A DNA stretch of 13,497 bases from Cyanobacteria bacterium UBA1221 (GTDB lineage: Bacteria > Cyanobacteriota > Vampirovibrionia > Gastranaerophilales > Gastranaerophilaceae). Numbering within the stretch: the first letter of the stretch is position 1; the number at the start of each line of letters is the position of its first letter. The notes below the pieces were generated by a model. It searched no databases, had not been told where the DNA came from, and was given only the letters and a program-made list of their open reading frames with translations. The position numbers and the translations under genes are program-made. The stretch is from positions 26,890 to 40,386 of the forward strand of contig DBXD01000030.1 of NCBI GenBank assembly GCA_002309425.1. The letters run 5' to 3'. This document shows, piece after piece, positions 13,273 to 13,497 of the stretch.

Positions 13273-13497
13273 ATGTTACCGAGGCAGTACAGGTTAAAGA
13301 ACAGAGCGGCTTTTGCAGCAACATACAGAGTTAAAAATTCCTTTTATAAAGAGGGGATTGTTCTTTTTGCGGGAATTAAGAAAAAAGATGTCGAAGAACC
13401 TACAAAAGTCGGGTTTGTTGTGAGTAAAAAAACTCATAAACGGGCAGTCAGACGTAACCGGCTAAAAAGGCTTATGCGGGAAAGTTACAGAATATTA
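13273..13497 (+). CDS. rnpA: Ribonuclease P protein component, N-terminal part (runs off the window end)
   Basis: 75 residues are visible from the ATG at 13273, with no stop before the window ends. PRQYRLKNRAAFAATYR is the usual N-terminal RnpA block, and VGFVVSKKTHKRAVRRNRLKRLMRESYR (46-73) contains the highly conserved RNR box that binds the P RNA. Family knowledge: assists the catalytic P RNA in maturing tRNA 5' ends. No in-frame start exists upstream (a TAA lies at 13246) and no Shine-Dalgarno sequence is present: the only AGG ends 1 base before the ATG. It follows rpmH as in most bacteria, but with a terminator and its own promoter in between. Confidence 0.95.
   Translation, partial: MLPRQYRLKNRAAFAATYRVKNSFYKEGIVLFAGIKKKDVEEPTKVGFVVSKKTHKRAVRRNRLKRLMRESYRIL

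Noticed and set aside
12919..13497. Replication origin near rpmH-rnpA
   Set aside because: In many bacteria oriC lies close to rpmH, but no cluster of DnaA boxes (TTATCCACA-like) and no dnaA gene is visible here.

Overview
The window is a low-GC bacterial chromosome segment made mostly of housekeeping genes, with one two-gene accessory islet. The best lineage guess is a relative of cyanobacteria, i.e. the non-photosynthetic Melainabacteria/Vampirovibrionia. This rests mainly on ribosomal protein L34, whose RTLEGT...KRQRVSGFRARM...RRRAKGRH pattern looks more cyanobacterial than firmicute. The guess is inference; a low-GC Firmicute cannot be excluded by reading alone. No tRNA, rRNA, CRISPR array, insertion sequence or prophage gene was seen. 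All gaps between genes are shorter than 150 bases.

Layout. Positions 1-1454 hold the C-terminal part of a flotillin-type SPFH protein, a terminator-like hairpin and a small two-helix membrane protein. Positions 1461-5135 hold a well-formed sigma70-type promoter, an unusually long phosphohexomutase (755 residues) and a MATE-family exporter. Positions 5136-7475 look like one operon of nucleotide and tRNA metabolism: ndk, tgt and tmk, with the tgt start codon inside a tandem heptamer repeat. Positions 7480-8867 hold a 432-residue protein of unknown body with a C-terminal SEC-C zinc motif, with its own promoter and a downstream hairpin. Positions 8934-10792 hold a TPR-like lipoprotein and a DnaJ-family co-chaperone with a reduced zinc centre.

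The islet at 10793-12113 pairs an XRE-type repressor (minus) with a divergent family 2 glycosyltransferase (plus). Their 133-base shared control region holds two inverted repeats, a direct repeat and promoter-like hexamers. Both islet genes run convergently into their neighbours with 0 and 7 bases between stop codons. Then come proC (minus) and, divergent from it, rpmH and rnpA (cut by the window end). A terminator and a separate promoter lie between rpmH and rnpA.

The most interesting signals are in the non-coding parts. Two mutually exclusive hairpins share a strand between rpmH and rnpA (attenuator-like). Several genes have a -10 hexamer only 6-7 bases before the start codon and no Shine-Dalgarno sequence (candidate leaderless mRNAs). 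The XRE/glycosyltransferase control region has operator-like symmetry. Among proteins, the divergent phosphohexomutase, the SEC-C protein and the DnaJ with half a zinc centre deserve a look. No wholly new multi-gene system was evident.
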